A DNA stretch of 18,226 bases. Source: Victivallales bacterium Lenti_02 (GTDB lineage: Bacteria > Verrucomicrobiota > Lentisphaeria > Oligosphaerales > Lenti-02). A program made the position numbers and the translations under genes. Below are positions 1 through 7,581 of this stretch, in pieces (the first letter of the stretch is position 1; every line of letters starts with the position of its first letter). Where the stretch lies: contig LVAZ01000213.1 of NCBI GenBank assembly GCA_001603055.1, positions 1 to 18,226 of the forward strand, written 5' to 3'. The notes under the pieces were generated by a model. It had not been told where the DNA came from and ran no database searches. It was given only the letters and a program-made list of their open reading frames with translations.

Positions 1-377
1 GCGTTCTGGGCGTGGTTCTGCCGTGGAAAGAGGAGCGCCCCCTGCCCAGCGAATTCGCGAAACTGCCCGAACCCGAGGGCGAGTGCCTCCGGCGGACCTA
101 TCGCCCGCTGGCCAGCGACATTGATGTGAACCAGCATGTGAACAGCACCGTCTACCCGCGCTGGACGCTCGACTGCGTCTCCGACCACCTGCGCCGGCAT
201 TGCCTGCCGGCGGAGATCGAGATCGCCTATCTGGCGGAAACCCAGTACGGGAGCGAGGTCCAGGCCAGAACTCAGGTCCTCGGCGACCGCACCCGGCACA
301 GTCTGACCCGGCTGACGGACGGCACGGAGCTGCTCCGGCAGGCCACCCGCTGGCGCCCCGCCGGCGAATTGCTCTGA
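1..377 (+). CDS. Acyl-ACP thioesterase, FatA/FatB-like (C-terminal part; 5' end outside window)
   Basis: Hydrolyses acyl-ACP to free fatty acid and ACP in the cytoplasm, ending fatty-acid synthesis. Only the last ~125 residues are visible. The frame is open to the left edge, so the GTG at 12 is probably internal. The visible part is the second hotdog domain. Its hallmark SDIDVNQHVN lies at 104-133, and counting from that GTG it gives Asp38, Asn40 and His42, followed by Glu76. As I recall plant FatB, the catalytic Asp-Asn-His-Glu residues have the same spacing (two, two and 34 residues). The plant cysteine after the Glu is Thr here (AET). The stop is TGA at 375-377, converging on the beta-helix gene with a 7-base gap. 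Family assignment is firm; chain-length specificity cannot be told. Confidence 0.85.
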   Translation, partial: VLGVVLPWKEERPLPSEFAKLPEPEGECLRRTYRPLASDIDVNQHVNSTVYPRWTLDCVSDHLRRHCLPAEIEIAYLAETQYGSEVQARTQVLGDRTRHSLTRLTDGTELLRQATRWRPAGELL

Positions 378-384
378 CGGGTGC

Positions 385-3300
385 CTACCGGCCGCGGACC
401 TTGAGACGGATTTTGACGGTCTGCCCCTTGGTGAGCTTGAGGTCCTGGGCCAGGCGGCCGTTGTGCCAGGCCTTGACGCAGTGCTCGCCGCTGGCGGCGA
501 TGGCGGGGTCGTGGACCCAGAGCGGGGCGTTCAATTCGCCGCGCCAGCCGTGGGGGAGGTCCTTGTCGCCGGGCGGGGCGAAGTTGCCGTTGACCAGTTC
601 GGCACCCTCGACCGTGAGGTCGTCGTAGTAGGTCCAGATGGGAACGAAGGCGTCGCCGTCGGCGGCGCGCACCCCGTTGCCCATCAATTTCAGGGTGACG
701 ACACCGTCTTCGCGGGGGGTGAACTCGAAGCGCATCTCATGCCAGCCGGGAATGGTCAGTTCGCCGGTGCTGGCCGAGAGATAGCAACCGACGGGCTTGG
801 CCCATTCGGCCACGCTGCAACCGGCTCCGGCCTGCATGAGCACGGGCGCTCGGCGCGAATCGAGGTCGATGCGGCCGACGGCGGGAAACTGGCCGCCGCC
901 TGCGGCCATTTCGCCGAACTGGGCGAGCCAGAGCAAGCCGCCTTCGCGGACATTGTGGGTGAAGCCGCCCGCGCGGCTCCAGGACAGCCATTCGTCGTCG
1001 CCCGGCTTGCGCACACTGAGGTTGAAGGCGAGGCGGGGGTTCTGTTTTGCCGGTTCGATGCCGAGGGCGGCGAAGGGGATGGCCCATTCGGCGCTCCAGA
1101 AGGATTGGTCCTTGATGTTCGCGGCATATTGCACGCCCCGGGCGGCGCGGGCGACGACATCGGCGGACGCGCCCGCCTCGCCGGAGCTTTCCCAATGGCC
1201 GTTGGCGAAACCGCGCAGGAGGACGACGGGGCCAATCCGGTCGCCGTCCAGTTCGGCGATGGCGATCTCGACCGCGTCGTCCCGGCCCCAGCGCTGCCCG
1301 CCGGACACCCCGACCGCCGGCTTCACGGGATTGCGGAAATTGACGTAGAGACGGTCCCGGTCGGTCTGGAGCATGGCCTGGCTGGGGTGGGTGGCCACCC
1401 GTTTCTGGCCGATGGCGTATTCGATTTCCGCCGTGTTGTGGATTTCGGGATTGGCGCCGGTGGCGTCGCCGGGGGTCCATTCCATGGGATCGACGATGCC
1501 GTCCACCTGAATGCTGCGGTCCGCAGGCATGACCTTGAAGACGGGCAGGCCGTCGGTGGCCTTCTTCGCCGCGTCGCGCAGATGCATCCAGCGCGGCTGC
1601 CAGTCCGCCGGGACGGGTTCGTAGCGGAGCGGCCAACTGCGGCGGTCGGGCGATGCATAGGGGCCGATTTTCGCGAAGGGGATGGGCTCGAAGCCCTTTT
1701 CCATAAGGGGGCCGTCGGGGCGCAGGGTGAAATCGAGCTTGGTGCGGTCGGGCTCGACGAAGCCGGGATCGTCGAGTTCCCAGTTGTTCTCGACGGTGGA
1801 CCAGCCGGGTTCCATGCCCTGCTCGCGGATGCCGCGCCCGCAGTCGATCATGGCGTTGCGGGTGACGCTGTTGAACCAGGGCGCGGCGATGGGGTCCTTG
1901 GTGAAGATTTCCACCAGTTTCGGGTAGCGGACGCTATAGGGGGGCTGGTTCCACTGGTAGCGTTCGAGCAGCGGGGGGAGGGTGGTCCAGCCCTTGCTGT
2001 CCTTGTAGACGTAGCCGCCCCGGCCGTCGCTGAGGAACATGTCCTGGCCGCGCGGCCCGATGTCCACGCCCCAATGGCATTCGACGAAGAGGTTGTCGTG
2101 GACGTTGTTGGCCGCGCCGCCGCAGATGGAGACGCCGCCGCCGAGCCGGTAGCAGATGTTGCCGTGGATGTGGATTTCGGGGGCGGAGTCGTCGAGATGG
2201 ACGAAGCGGGTGGCGCTGCCGCAGCCCTCGCGGCTGTCCTCGACGTGGTGGATGAAGTTGTAGCGGATGACCGAGCCGCGCGCGGTCCAGTCGCGCCCGA
2301 TGTAGAAGACCCCGCCCTCGGTGGATTCGACGTTGGTGCGGAACAGGCGGTTGTATTCGAGCACATGGTCGTTGCCGTGGAAACGGATGGCGATGTAGCC
2401 GCAGTCATGGACCAGGTTGTGGGAGAAGCGGCCGCCGACACCGAAGAACTGGACGGCGCGGGAGCCGGCGCGGGCGATGCGGTTGGTGTGGTGGATATGG
2501 CAGTTGTCCACCACCGTCTCCCCGGCCCGCAGCGTCACGCGATCCCCGGTGTCCACGACGAGGCCGGCGTCCCCGGTGTGATGAACATCGCAGCCGGAAA
2601 TCAGGTTGTGGTCGCCCCGCGCGACAATGCCGTCGAAGGCGACGTTGCGGACTTCGCAGGCGATGATCCGGCAGTGGTTGCTCTGGTTGAGGCGGATGCC
2701 GTCGCGGGCGGAGCACTCGATGCCGAGGTCGCGGAAGTGGACGTGCTCCACCTTGGTCCCCTCGATGATTGCCGATGGATTGACCGAGAGGACAAGGCGC
2801 TCGGTGTTGGCGGGCGGCCAGAGATGGAGCACTCCCCGGGCGCGGTCGAGATACCATTCGCCGGGAGCGTCGAGTTCCTCGAGCAGATTGACGGCGAAGA
2901 AGCGGCGCGCGCCGCCGTCCTCGAGGGCACCGAGACTGTTGCGGGCGGCGAGCCGGATGGTTTTGTTCGCCGGATCGATGGCCTGGATGCGGATGAACTC
3001 GGCGCGGTAGCCGCGCCGCCAATAGCCGAAGAGAAAGGGATTATCGGCCACGTTCCAGCGTTCTGGGCGGTTGCCCTCGTAGCGGAACTCGGGGGTCTGG
3101 CCCACCTCGCTGGCGGGCTCGACGATTTCGCCGAAGGTGGTGTAGTCGTCACCGTTGGGCCAGCGGGCGAGGGGCAGGCGCTGCCCGTCCGCGAACAGTT
3201 CGGAGTTGGCGGCCAGTTGGCGGGGAGTCCACCAGGTGTCGGGCCAGGCGGGGGAAAGCAGGGCGAGCTGTCCGGGACTCAGGCGCAGTTGGCGCACGTG

Positions 3301-3678
3301 GGGACGGGCCTCGTCCGGGATGCGGCCGGCGTCGGTGTCCGCCGGGCGGAAATCGGCGGCGGCGAGGGGGATGCCGCCGTTCAGCCAGACGGCCTCGCCC
3401 GGCATGGCCCGGTAGGTCACCGGGGCCTCGGCGGTGCCGGAATCCTCGGGGCCGAGGGCGAAGGGGGCGGGCAACCAGTAGGTGCCGCCGTGGAGCCAGA
3501 CGGTGACCGCGCCCCTGGTCTTTTCCTGACGGGCGGCATCCCTGGCTCGCCCCAAGGTCTGGAAGGGCGCGGCTTCTGTGCCGGGGTTGGCATCGCGTCC
3601 CGTGGGCGACACGTGGAGATCGATGGCGTGGAGAGTGGGCGCTATGGCCAGAAGAGACAGCAGGAGGGAAGTTCGCAT
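385..3678 (-). CDS. Exported right-handed parallel beta-helix protein with CBM9-like and C-terminal jelly-roll modules
   Basis: Product of 1097 residues, probably exported and acting on or binding polysaccharide. Residues 1-18 form a signal peptide (MRTSLLLSLLAIAPTLHA, likely cut after LHA). The mature start has the VSPTGRDANPGTEAAPFQTL pattern common at the N-terminus of bacterial beta-helix proteins. Roughly 312-540 hold His/Asn/Gly-rich PbH1-type rungs (for example NHCRIIACEV, NLISGCDVHHTGDAG, NLVHDCGYIAIRFHGN). About 715-935 resemble a CBM9-like sandwich (IQVDGIVDPMEW, RLYVNFRNPV), and 945-1097 a CBM4/9-type jelly roll. The GPEDSGTAEAPVTYRA segment recalls GH141-type beta-helix enzymes, but I could not assign catalytic acids. 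The ATG at 3678 is chosen for the signal peptide and for GAGGAAG five bases upstream; the frame is open 80 codons further up. It may be transcribed with the gene ending at 3761. Confidence 0.82.
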   Translation of the reverse strand: MRTSLLLSLLAIAPTLHAIDLHVSPTGRDANPGTEAAPFQTLGRARDAARQEKTRGAVTVWLHGGTYWLPAPFALGPEDSGTAEAPVTYRAMPGEAVWLNGGIPLAAADFRPADTDAGRIPDEARPHVRQLRLSPGQLALLSPAWPDTWWTPRQLAANSELFADGQRLPLARWPNGDDYTTFGEIVEPASEVGQTPEFRYEGNRPERWNVADNPFLFGYWRRGYRAEFIRIQAIDPANKTIRLAARNSLGALEDGGARRFFAVNLLEELDAPGEWYLDRARGVLHLWPPANTERLVLSVNPSAIIEGTKVEHVHFRDLGIECSARDGIRLNQSNHCRIIACEVRNVAFDGIVARGDHNLISGCDVHHTGDAGLVVDTGDRVTLRAGETVVDNCHIHHTNRIARAGSRAVQFFGVGGRFSHNLVHDCGYIAIRFHGNDHVLEYNRLFRTNVESTEGGVFYIGRDWTARGSVIRYNFIHHVEDSREGCGSATRFVHLDDSAPEIHIHGNICYRLGGGVSICGGAANNVHDNLFVECHWGVDIGPRGQDMFLSDGRGGYVYKDSKGWTTLPPLLERYQWNQPPYSVRYPKLVEIFTKDPIAAPWFNSVTRNAMIDCGRGIREQGMEPGWSTVENNWELDDPGFVEPDRTKLDFTLRPDGPLMEKGFEPIPFAKIGPYASPDRRSWPLRYEPVPADWQPRWMHLRDAAKKATDGLPVFKVMPADRSIQVDGIVDPMEWTPGDATGANPEIHNTAEIEYAIGQKRVATHPSQAMLQTDRDRLYVNFRNPVKPAVGVSGGQRWGRDDAVEIAIAELDGDRIGPVVLLRGFANGHWESSGEAGASADVVARAARGVQYAANIKDQSFWSAEWAIPFAALGIEPAKQNPRLAFNLSVRKPGDDEWLSWSRAGGFTHNVREGGLLWLAQFGEMAAGGGQFPAVGRIDLDSRRAPVLMQAGAGCSVAEWAKPVGCYLSASTGELTIPGWHEMRFEFTPREDGVVTLKLMGNGVRAADGDAFVPIWTYYDDLTVEGAELVNGNFAPPGDKDLPHGWRGELNAPLWVHDPAIAASGEHCVKAWHNGRLAQDLKLTKGQTVKIRLKVRGR

Positions 3679-3683
3679 GGGGG

Positions 3684-3690
3684 CTTCCTC
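3684..3690 (-). promoter_or_regulatory. Ribosome binding site of the beta-helix gene
   Basis: GAGGAAG on the minus strand, five bases (CCCCC) before the ATG at 3678. It settles the start: the same frame stays open for another 80 codons upstream, but that extension is low-complexity and overlaps the end of the preceding gene. Confidence 0.75.
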
Positions 3691-3760
3691 GGGTTGGTGG
3701 GGTGCCACGCACTCTACCTCCGTCTTCGTCCCGTGCCAGTCGGATGCAGTCCCAAGCCTT

Positions 3761-5437
3761 CTAGCGTCTGCCGGTGAGGAATACCCAGGTGGAACCCCAC
3801 GCCTTGTCGTCAAGGCGGATCTTCGCGGGAGGGGCGTCGTCCGGTTGATCCGACTCGCGAACCAGGAGCTTTTCCCCGGCCAAGTGCTCGTAGCCGAGGA
3901 TGACGGCTGGCTTGCCATCGTGGGTGGTGGCGACGGGCAGACCGTAGAGACAGGAGAGGATCACATCGTTGATTCTCTGGGCCCGTGCCAGCATGGACTC
4001 ATCCTGCGGCATATCCACCACCTTCACGTCCCATCCGGCTTCCGCAGCCCAAGTCGCCAGATCGCCCTCGGGGGGAAGAGGCGTAGTAATGGGCCACTTG
4101 GTTGCCTTCGTCGCGGCACGGACGGCGTCGCCTAGTCCGGTCTTCTCGGGGACCGGCACGCCCGAAATGGCTGGCGTGGGAGTCTCCCACAGCCGTCCAA
4201 GTTCGCCCGGCAGAGGCTGGTCGACACCCAGATCTCTCAGTCCCTCGACGGGAGGCAAGGCGGGGAGAGTGGGCAGGTCCGCTTCGGACATGCCCAAGCG
4301 CATAAGCGCGGCGCGGATGTGTGCGGCCGACTCCAAATCCCACGCCTGCAACCGCCGGACAAGCGCGGCCAGTTCCCGGCGGAACTCCGGTTCGGCAAAC
4401 CGCCGGAGCTTGTCATCGTCGGTCTTGTGCCATACGCCCAGCGTCTGCCAGACCCGCCAAAGCAGATCGTGCATGGCTTGATGACAGTATTGTGCCCGGT
4501 TCAGTTCGTCGGCGACTTCCGGCAGTGTGTCGGCCGCCTGCTTCAGGTATGTGCTGGCGTAGGCACGCCGTTCGGCAAGTTCGCCGACGGGGTCGTTGTG
4601 TTTCGTGTGTAGCGGCCCGATCTTGCTCAGATCGTCGGCTTCGGGCATGGTGTTCAGGAGGAAATCAATCCAGCCTTGGTAGGCTTCGACGCCCATCGGA
4701 TTGTCGGCCGAACCAGAGTCGCACAATATCGCCAGATCCCGGCAGAGGGCCTCGAAACAGGCGATACGGCGGTCTGCAGGCAGGGCGAGTGCTGGACCGG
4801 GAAGGATGATGCCACGGGTATCCCGGAACCAGTCGCGCTTGAGAAAGCGGCCATCCGCGTCAAGGCTGACAAGAGGATCCTTACGGGCTTCGTCAAGGAA
4901 GAAATTCCAGCCAACGACGACGGCACCGTCGTCCTGGAACCCGGTGATGAGACACGGCTCGTCCGGCCCGATCACGCCGATGGCAATCACTGGCAGTTGG
5001 TGGTCGCGTATGCTCTCCACGACTAATCGGCGGTATTCCTGCTCGTCGTCGCTGACGGGACCATCGTAGTCTTGTTTCCGGGCGAAGTCCGAGCGCAACA
5101 GGGGCTGGCACTGGTAGCCTGCTGCAGCGAAGGCTCTTTCGTACGTGTGAAAAATTCCTCTGCCAAGGTGCCCCTCGCCGTAGGGCTGTTTCCAGGAGTA
5201 GCCGAAGCCGGAGCCGGTGATGCCGTGGAACAATGCGCAGGCCTCCCAGCGCCATTTGCCTCGCTCCGTCTCGTAGTGGGGCAAGCCGAGGTCGTTGTCC
5301 ACATACTCCATCAATGCCCGCATGACCGAGGGCAGCGGGTGATCCTCCGGGTTCCCCTTGCTCGGTCCCTGATAGAATCCGACCCATGGCACCTCTCCAA
5401 GAACGACCGCTGCGGCGCGTTCGCCATTGCCTTTCAT
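3761..5437 (-). CDS. BtrH/C39-like papain-fold protein with a second C-terminal half-domain
   Basis: Product of 558 residues with no characterised counterpart that I recognise. The N-terminal third resembles BtrH N-terminal/peptidase C39-like proteins. It has WVGFYQG near residue 18, a Cys67 in WEACALFHGITGSG that could be the nucleophile, and later PVIAIGVIGPDEPCLITGFQ followed by DDGAVVVGWNFF. In C39-type folds a His normally precedes the xxxxG(Y/F) strand; here that position is Cys162. The middle (about 215-410) looks helical. The last ~110 residues repeat the second half of the fold (LYGLPVATTHDGKPAVILGY), again without the His. The ATG at 5437 is preferred over 5518 because AAAGGAGG lies five bases upstream; the longer form would add 27 residues with a weak hydrophobic stretch. 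Codon use is more relaxed than in its neighbours. The role is unknown: enzyme, inactive protease fold or ligand-binding protein. Confidence 0.7.
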   Translation of the reverse strand: MKGNGERAAAVVLGEVPWVGFYQGPSKGNPEDHPLPSVMRALMEYVDNDLGLPHYETERGKWRWEACALFHGITGSGFGYSWKQPYGEGHLGRGIFHTYERAFAAAGYQCQPLLRSDFARKQDYDGPVSDDEQEYRRLVVESIRDHQLPVIAIGVIGPDEPCLITGFQDDGAVVVGWNFFLDEARKDPLVSLDADGRFLKRDWFRDTRGIILPGPALALPADRRIACFEALCRDLAILCDSGSADNPMGVEAYQGWIDFLLNTMPEADDLSKIGPLHTKHNDPVGELAERRAYASTYLKQAADTLPEVADELNRAQYCHQAMHDLLWRVWQTLGVWHKTDDDKLRRFAEPEFRRELAALVRRLQAWDLESAAHIRAALMRLGMSEADLPTLPALPPVEGLRDLGVDQPLPGELGRLWETPTPAISGVPVPEKTGLGDAVRAATKATKWPITTPLPPEGDLATWAAEAGWDVKVVDMPQDESMLARAQRINDVILSCLYGLPVATTHDGKPAVILGYEHLAGEKLLVRESDQPDDAPPAKIRLDDKAWGSTWVFLTGRR

Positions 5438-5442
5438 CTCGG

Positions 5443-5450
5443 CCTCCTTT
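5443..5450 (-). promoter_or_regulatory. Strong ribosome binding site of the papain-fold gene
   Basis: AAAGGAGG on the minus strand, five bases before the ATG at 5437. This near-perfect anti-16S match decides the start against the ATG at 5518, which has no recognisable site in front of it. Confidence 0.8.
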
Positions 5451-5536
5451 ACGAGGGGTTGGGATGCGCCAACAAGAGACGCGAGCATCACGAGACCGGC
5501 GATTTGTCCAGTTTGCATGGTTCAGCTGAACAAGGG

Positions 5537-7387
5537 CTATGAGACGACGACAATGGCCTCGCGGAAGCTGCCGAGGTCCTGGCCGCCGAATTCGAGGCGG
5601 ACGGGGATGACGACCCGCCCGGATGGCTGGTGGTCGGCGATGCGGAGGGAGAAGACGGCCATGGACTCGGCCCCGGCCCGGCAGGGAACTTGCAGGATGG
5701 CGGGGACGGCGGTCCAGCCCGCCGGAACCTGGAGCGCAACCCAGGCGTCGCGCATGGCGGCGGCATGGTTGTACAGGCGGACTTCGAGGCGGATTTCCTC
5801 GCCGGCCGCCGCCGTCTGCTCGTAGGGCCAGGCGTGGACCCAGTTCTCGTCGGTGCCGAAATTGGGATGCTCCCAGGGGAGCATGGCCGCGAAGAGGCTC
5901 TCCCGTTCGTCCAGTTGTTCGAGCATGAAGTCGTAGGCCTCCTCGGCGAAGCGGAAGGCGACGGGGACATGCTGGTTGAAGATCAGTTCGGTGTCCAGGT
6001 CGCGGAGCAGGCGCAGACAGGCGGCGAGGCCCGTGTCCGGACCGAGCCAGTTGCGGTTCCAGGTGCAGTAGTCGTCGATGCCGCAGGGGGTGACGGCGTC
6101 GCCGGCGAAGAACAGGCTGGGGCCTTCGTCGGGCATGGCGTAGAGGCCGGCGTGGTAGTAGGTCTGGCCGGGGAAATGATAGGCGGTGAGGGTGTAGTTC
6201 TCCCAGCGCCAGGTCTCGCCGTCGGCGGTGGGATGGGCCACCAGCACGGCATTGGGGGAAAGGCAGGTGAGGAACCAGTCGGCGGGGCATTCGAGGACCG
6301 GGGCGAGGGTCCGGTCGGTGAGCACCGGGCAGTCCAGCTCGATGGCGGCCTCGGCGACGGTTTCCATGTGGTCGTAGTGGTAGTGGGTGACCCAGATGCC
6401 GTCGTAGCCCGCGACGCGGCCCTCCTCGACGAGGCGCATGGCGGCGGCGAGGTCGGCGGGGCCGAAGACGTCAATCAGCAGGGCCCGGCGGTTTTCCGCC
6501 AGCAGCGCCCAACTGGTGCCGGAGACGTGGAGCACGTTGGCGGGGACCGGCAGGGTTTCCTGGCGGGGCAGGGCGGGCTTCGCCTCGGCCAGATGGGCGA
6601 AGTAGGCGGGGAAATACCAGCGCAGGGCGGAGATGGAGGCATAGTTTTGGTAGGCCGCGCGGAACCGTTCGTCGAGCAGGTCCACCGCCTCCCGGGCCTC
6701 GGCGATGACTTCGCCGTGGGCGGGGACGAGGATTGCCGTGTCCAGCGGCAGGGAGCGGAGGCTGGCGAGGACGGTCTCCATGCTGCCCATGAAGCCGTGG
6801 TAGTCGCCCACCCGGTGGCCGTTCTGCTCGTTGCCGTGCTGGAGGCAGTAGAAGTCGCGGACCATGCCCGGCGCGTAGATGAGGTCGCCGCAGAAGACCA
6901 CGGCCTGCTCGCCTCCCTCGACGAGATAGCTTACCGCCCCGTCGGTGTAGCCGGGGGTGGCGATGGCGGTGATGCGCCAGCCGTTCCATTCCCAGGTGTC
7001 GCCGCCCGCTGCCGCCCGCGCCACGGGCAGGGGGTGGACATGGGTGACGTGGTAGGGCACATGGCCGCAGAGCAGCCGCCAGCGGGTGTTGGGGTTGCGC
7101 CAATAGTGGGCGGGCTGCTCGAAGAGTTCCCGCTCGGCGGCGGGAACCACCAGTTCCGGCGCCCATTCGGCCCGCATCTCGGGCAGGGCGTCCGCCAGTT
7201 CGCGGCGATGGTGGGTGAACAGCACCTGGTCGACCCGGGCGACGCCCGCCTCGCGCAGCCGCGCGGCCAGGCCGGGATTGCCCGGATTCACCAGCAGGGC
7301 ACGGTCCCCCGCCAGCACGATTCCGGCCAGGCACGCGCCTTGGTCGGCACAAACGCCCGGAACAATTTCCGCGAAACTGCCATTCAT
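5537..7387 (-). CDS. Tandem metallo-beta-lactamase-fold protein with C-terminal beta-sandwich
   Basis: Product of 616 residues without a signal peptide, so presumably cytoplasmic. The first MBL-fold domain (about 1-300) has lost most metal ligands: the HxHxDH position reads THHRREL (His59, His60), the TPGHT position is TPGYT, though CGD and PAHG remain. The second domain (about 300-510) keeps H335-Y-H337-Y-D339-H340, FAGD and a late NQH, but has PGQT in place of PGHT, with a His three residues on. The last ~100 residues form a beta-sandwich like NEW3/NPCBM-associated domains (EIRLEVRLYNHAAAMRDAWV, VPAGWTAVP). Loss of the N-terminal site with retention of the C-terminal one parallels long-form RNase Z, but nothing here points to tRNA; the substrate is unknown. 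The ATG at 7387 follows AGGGGA; the frame is open 34 codons further up. It heads a possible three-gene unit. Confidence 0.82.
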   Translation of the reverse strand: MNGSFAEIVPGVCADQGACLAGIVLAGDRALLVNPGNPGLAARLREAGVARVDQVLFTHHRRELADALPEMRAEWAPELVVPAAERELFEQPAHYWRNPNTRWRLLCGHVPYHVTHVHPLPVARAAAGGDTWEWNGWRITAIATPGYTDGAVSYLVEGGEQAVVFCGDLIYAPGMVRDFYCLQHGNEQNGHRVGDYHGFMGSMETVLASLRSLPLDTAILVPAHGEVIAEAREAVDLLDERFRAAYQNYASISALRWYFPAYFAHLAEAKPALPRQETLPVPANVLHVSGTSWALLAENRRALLIDVFGPADLAAAMRLVEEGRVAGYDGIWVTHYHYDHMETVAEAAIELDCPVLTDRTLAPVLECPADWFLTCLSPNAVLVAHPTADGETWRWENYTLTAYHFPGQTYYHAGLYAMPDEGPSLFFAGDAVTPCGIDDYCTWNRNWLGPDTGLAACLRLLRDLDTELIFNQHVPVAFRFAEEAYDFMLEQLDERESLFAAMLPWEHPNFGTDENWVHAWPYEQTAAAGEEIRLEVRLYNHAAAMRDAWVALQVPAGWTAVPAILQVPCRAGAESMAVFSLRIADHQPSGRVVIPVRLEFGGQDLGSFREAIVVVS

Positions 7388-7425
7388 GGAGATTCCCCTG
7401 CCATTCGGGATGGTTGTACGGGGAT

Positions 7426-7431
7426 AGTATA
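7426..7431 (-). promoter_or_regulatory. Candidate -10 box for the tandem MBL gene
   Basis: TATACT on the minus strand, 38 bases before the ATG at 7387, a five-of-six match to the sigma70 -10 consensus in otherwise GC-rich DNA. No good -35 hexamer is found 16-18 bases upstream, so the call rests on the -10 alone. Confidence 0.4.
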
Positions 7432-7496
7432 GGCCCTTGCCGTCGTTTCGGCGATTCCGCCCGGCTGCGGGCCCCCAAAATGCCGCCATCTATCTG

Positions 7497-7525
7497 TTGT
7501 CTGCGCGCCGGGACTGGCGTATACT
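7497..7525 (+). promoter_or_regulatory. Sigma70-type promoter for the two-helix membrane protein gene
   Basis: TTGTCT (7497-7502), a 17-base spacer, then TATACT (7520-7525). Four and five of six positions match consensus, with ideal spacing. Transcription would start near 7532, giving a ~50-base leader before the ATG at 7582. The leader contains a tiny ORF, ATG-AGT-GCT-GGT-TAG (7553-7567), just after a G-rich run. This promoter lies back to back with the -10 of the MBL gene. Confidence 0.6.
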
Positions 7526-7581
7526 ACTCACTCGGCGGGGGGAATGGGGGCTATGAGTGCTGGTTAGTTATTGGCATCGCT

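Noticed and set aside
463..3777. A 1104-codon open frame on the + strand opposite the beta-helix gene
   Set aside because: It is a shadow of GC-biased codons on the other strand: the product is Gly/Ala/Val/Asp-rich with no domain pattern, while the minus strand has a signal peptide, a ribosome binding site and clear domains.
5630..7432. A 600-codon open frame on the + strand opposite the tandem MBL gene
   Set aside because: Low-complexity Gly/Val/Glu-rich translation. The minus strand carries the intact HxHxDH and other MBL motifs.
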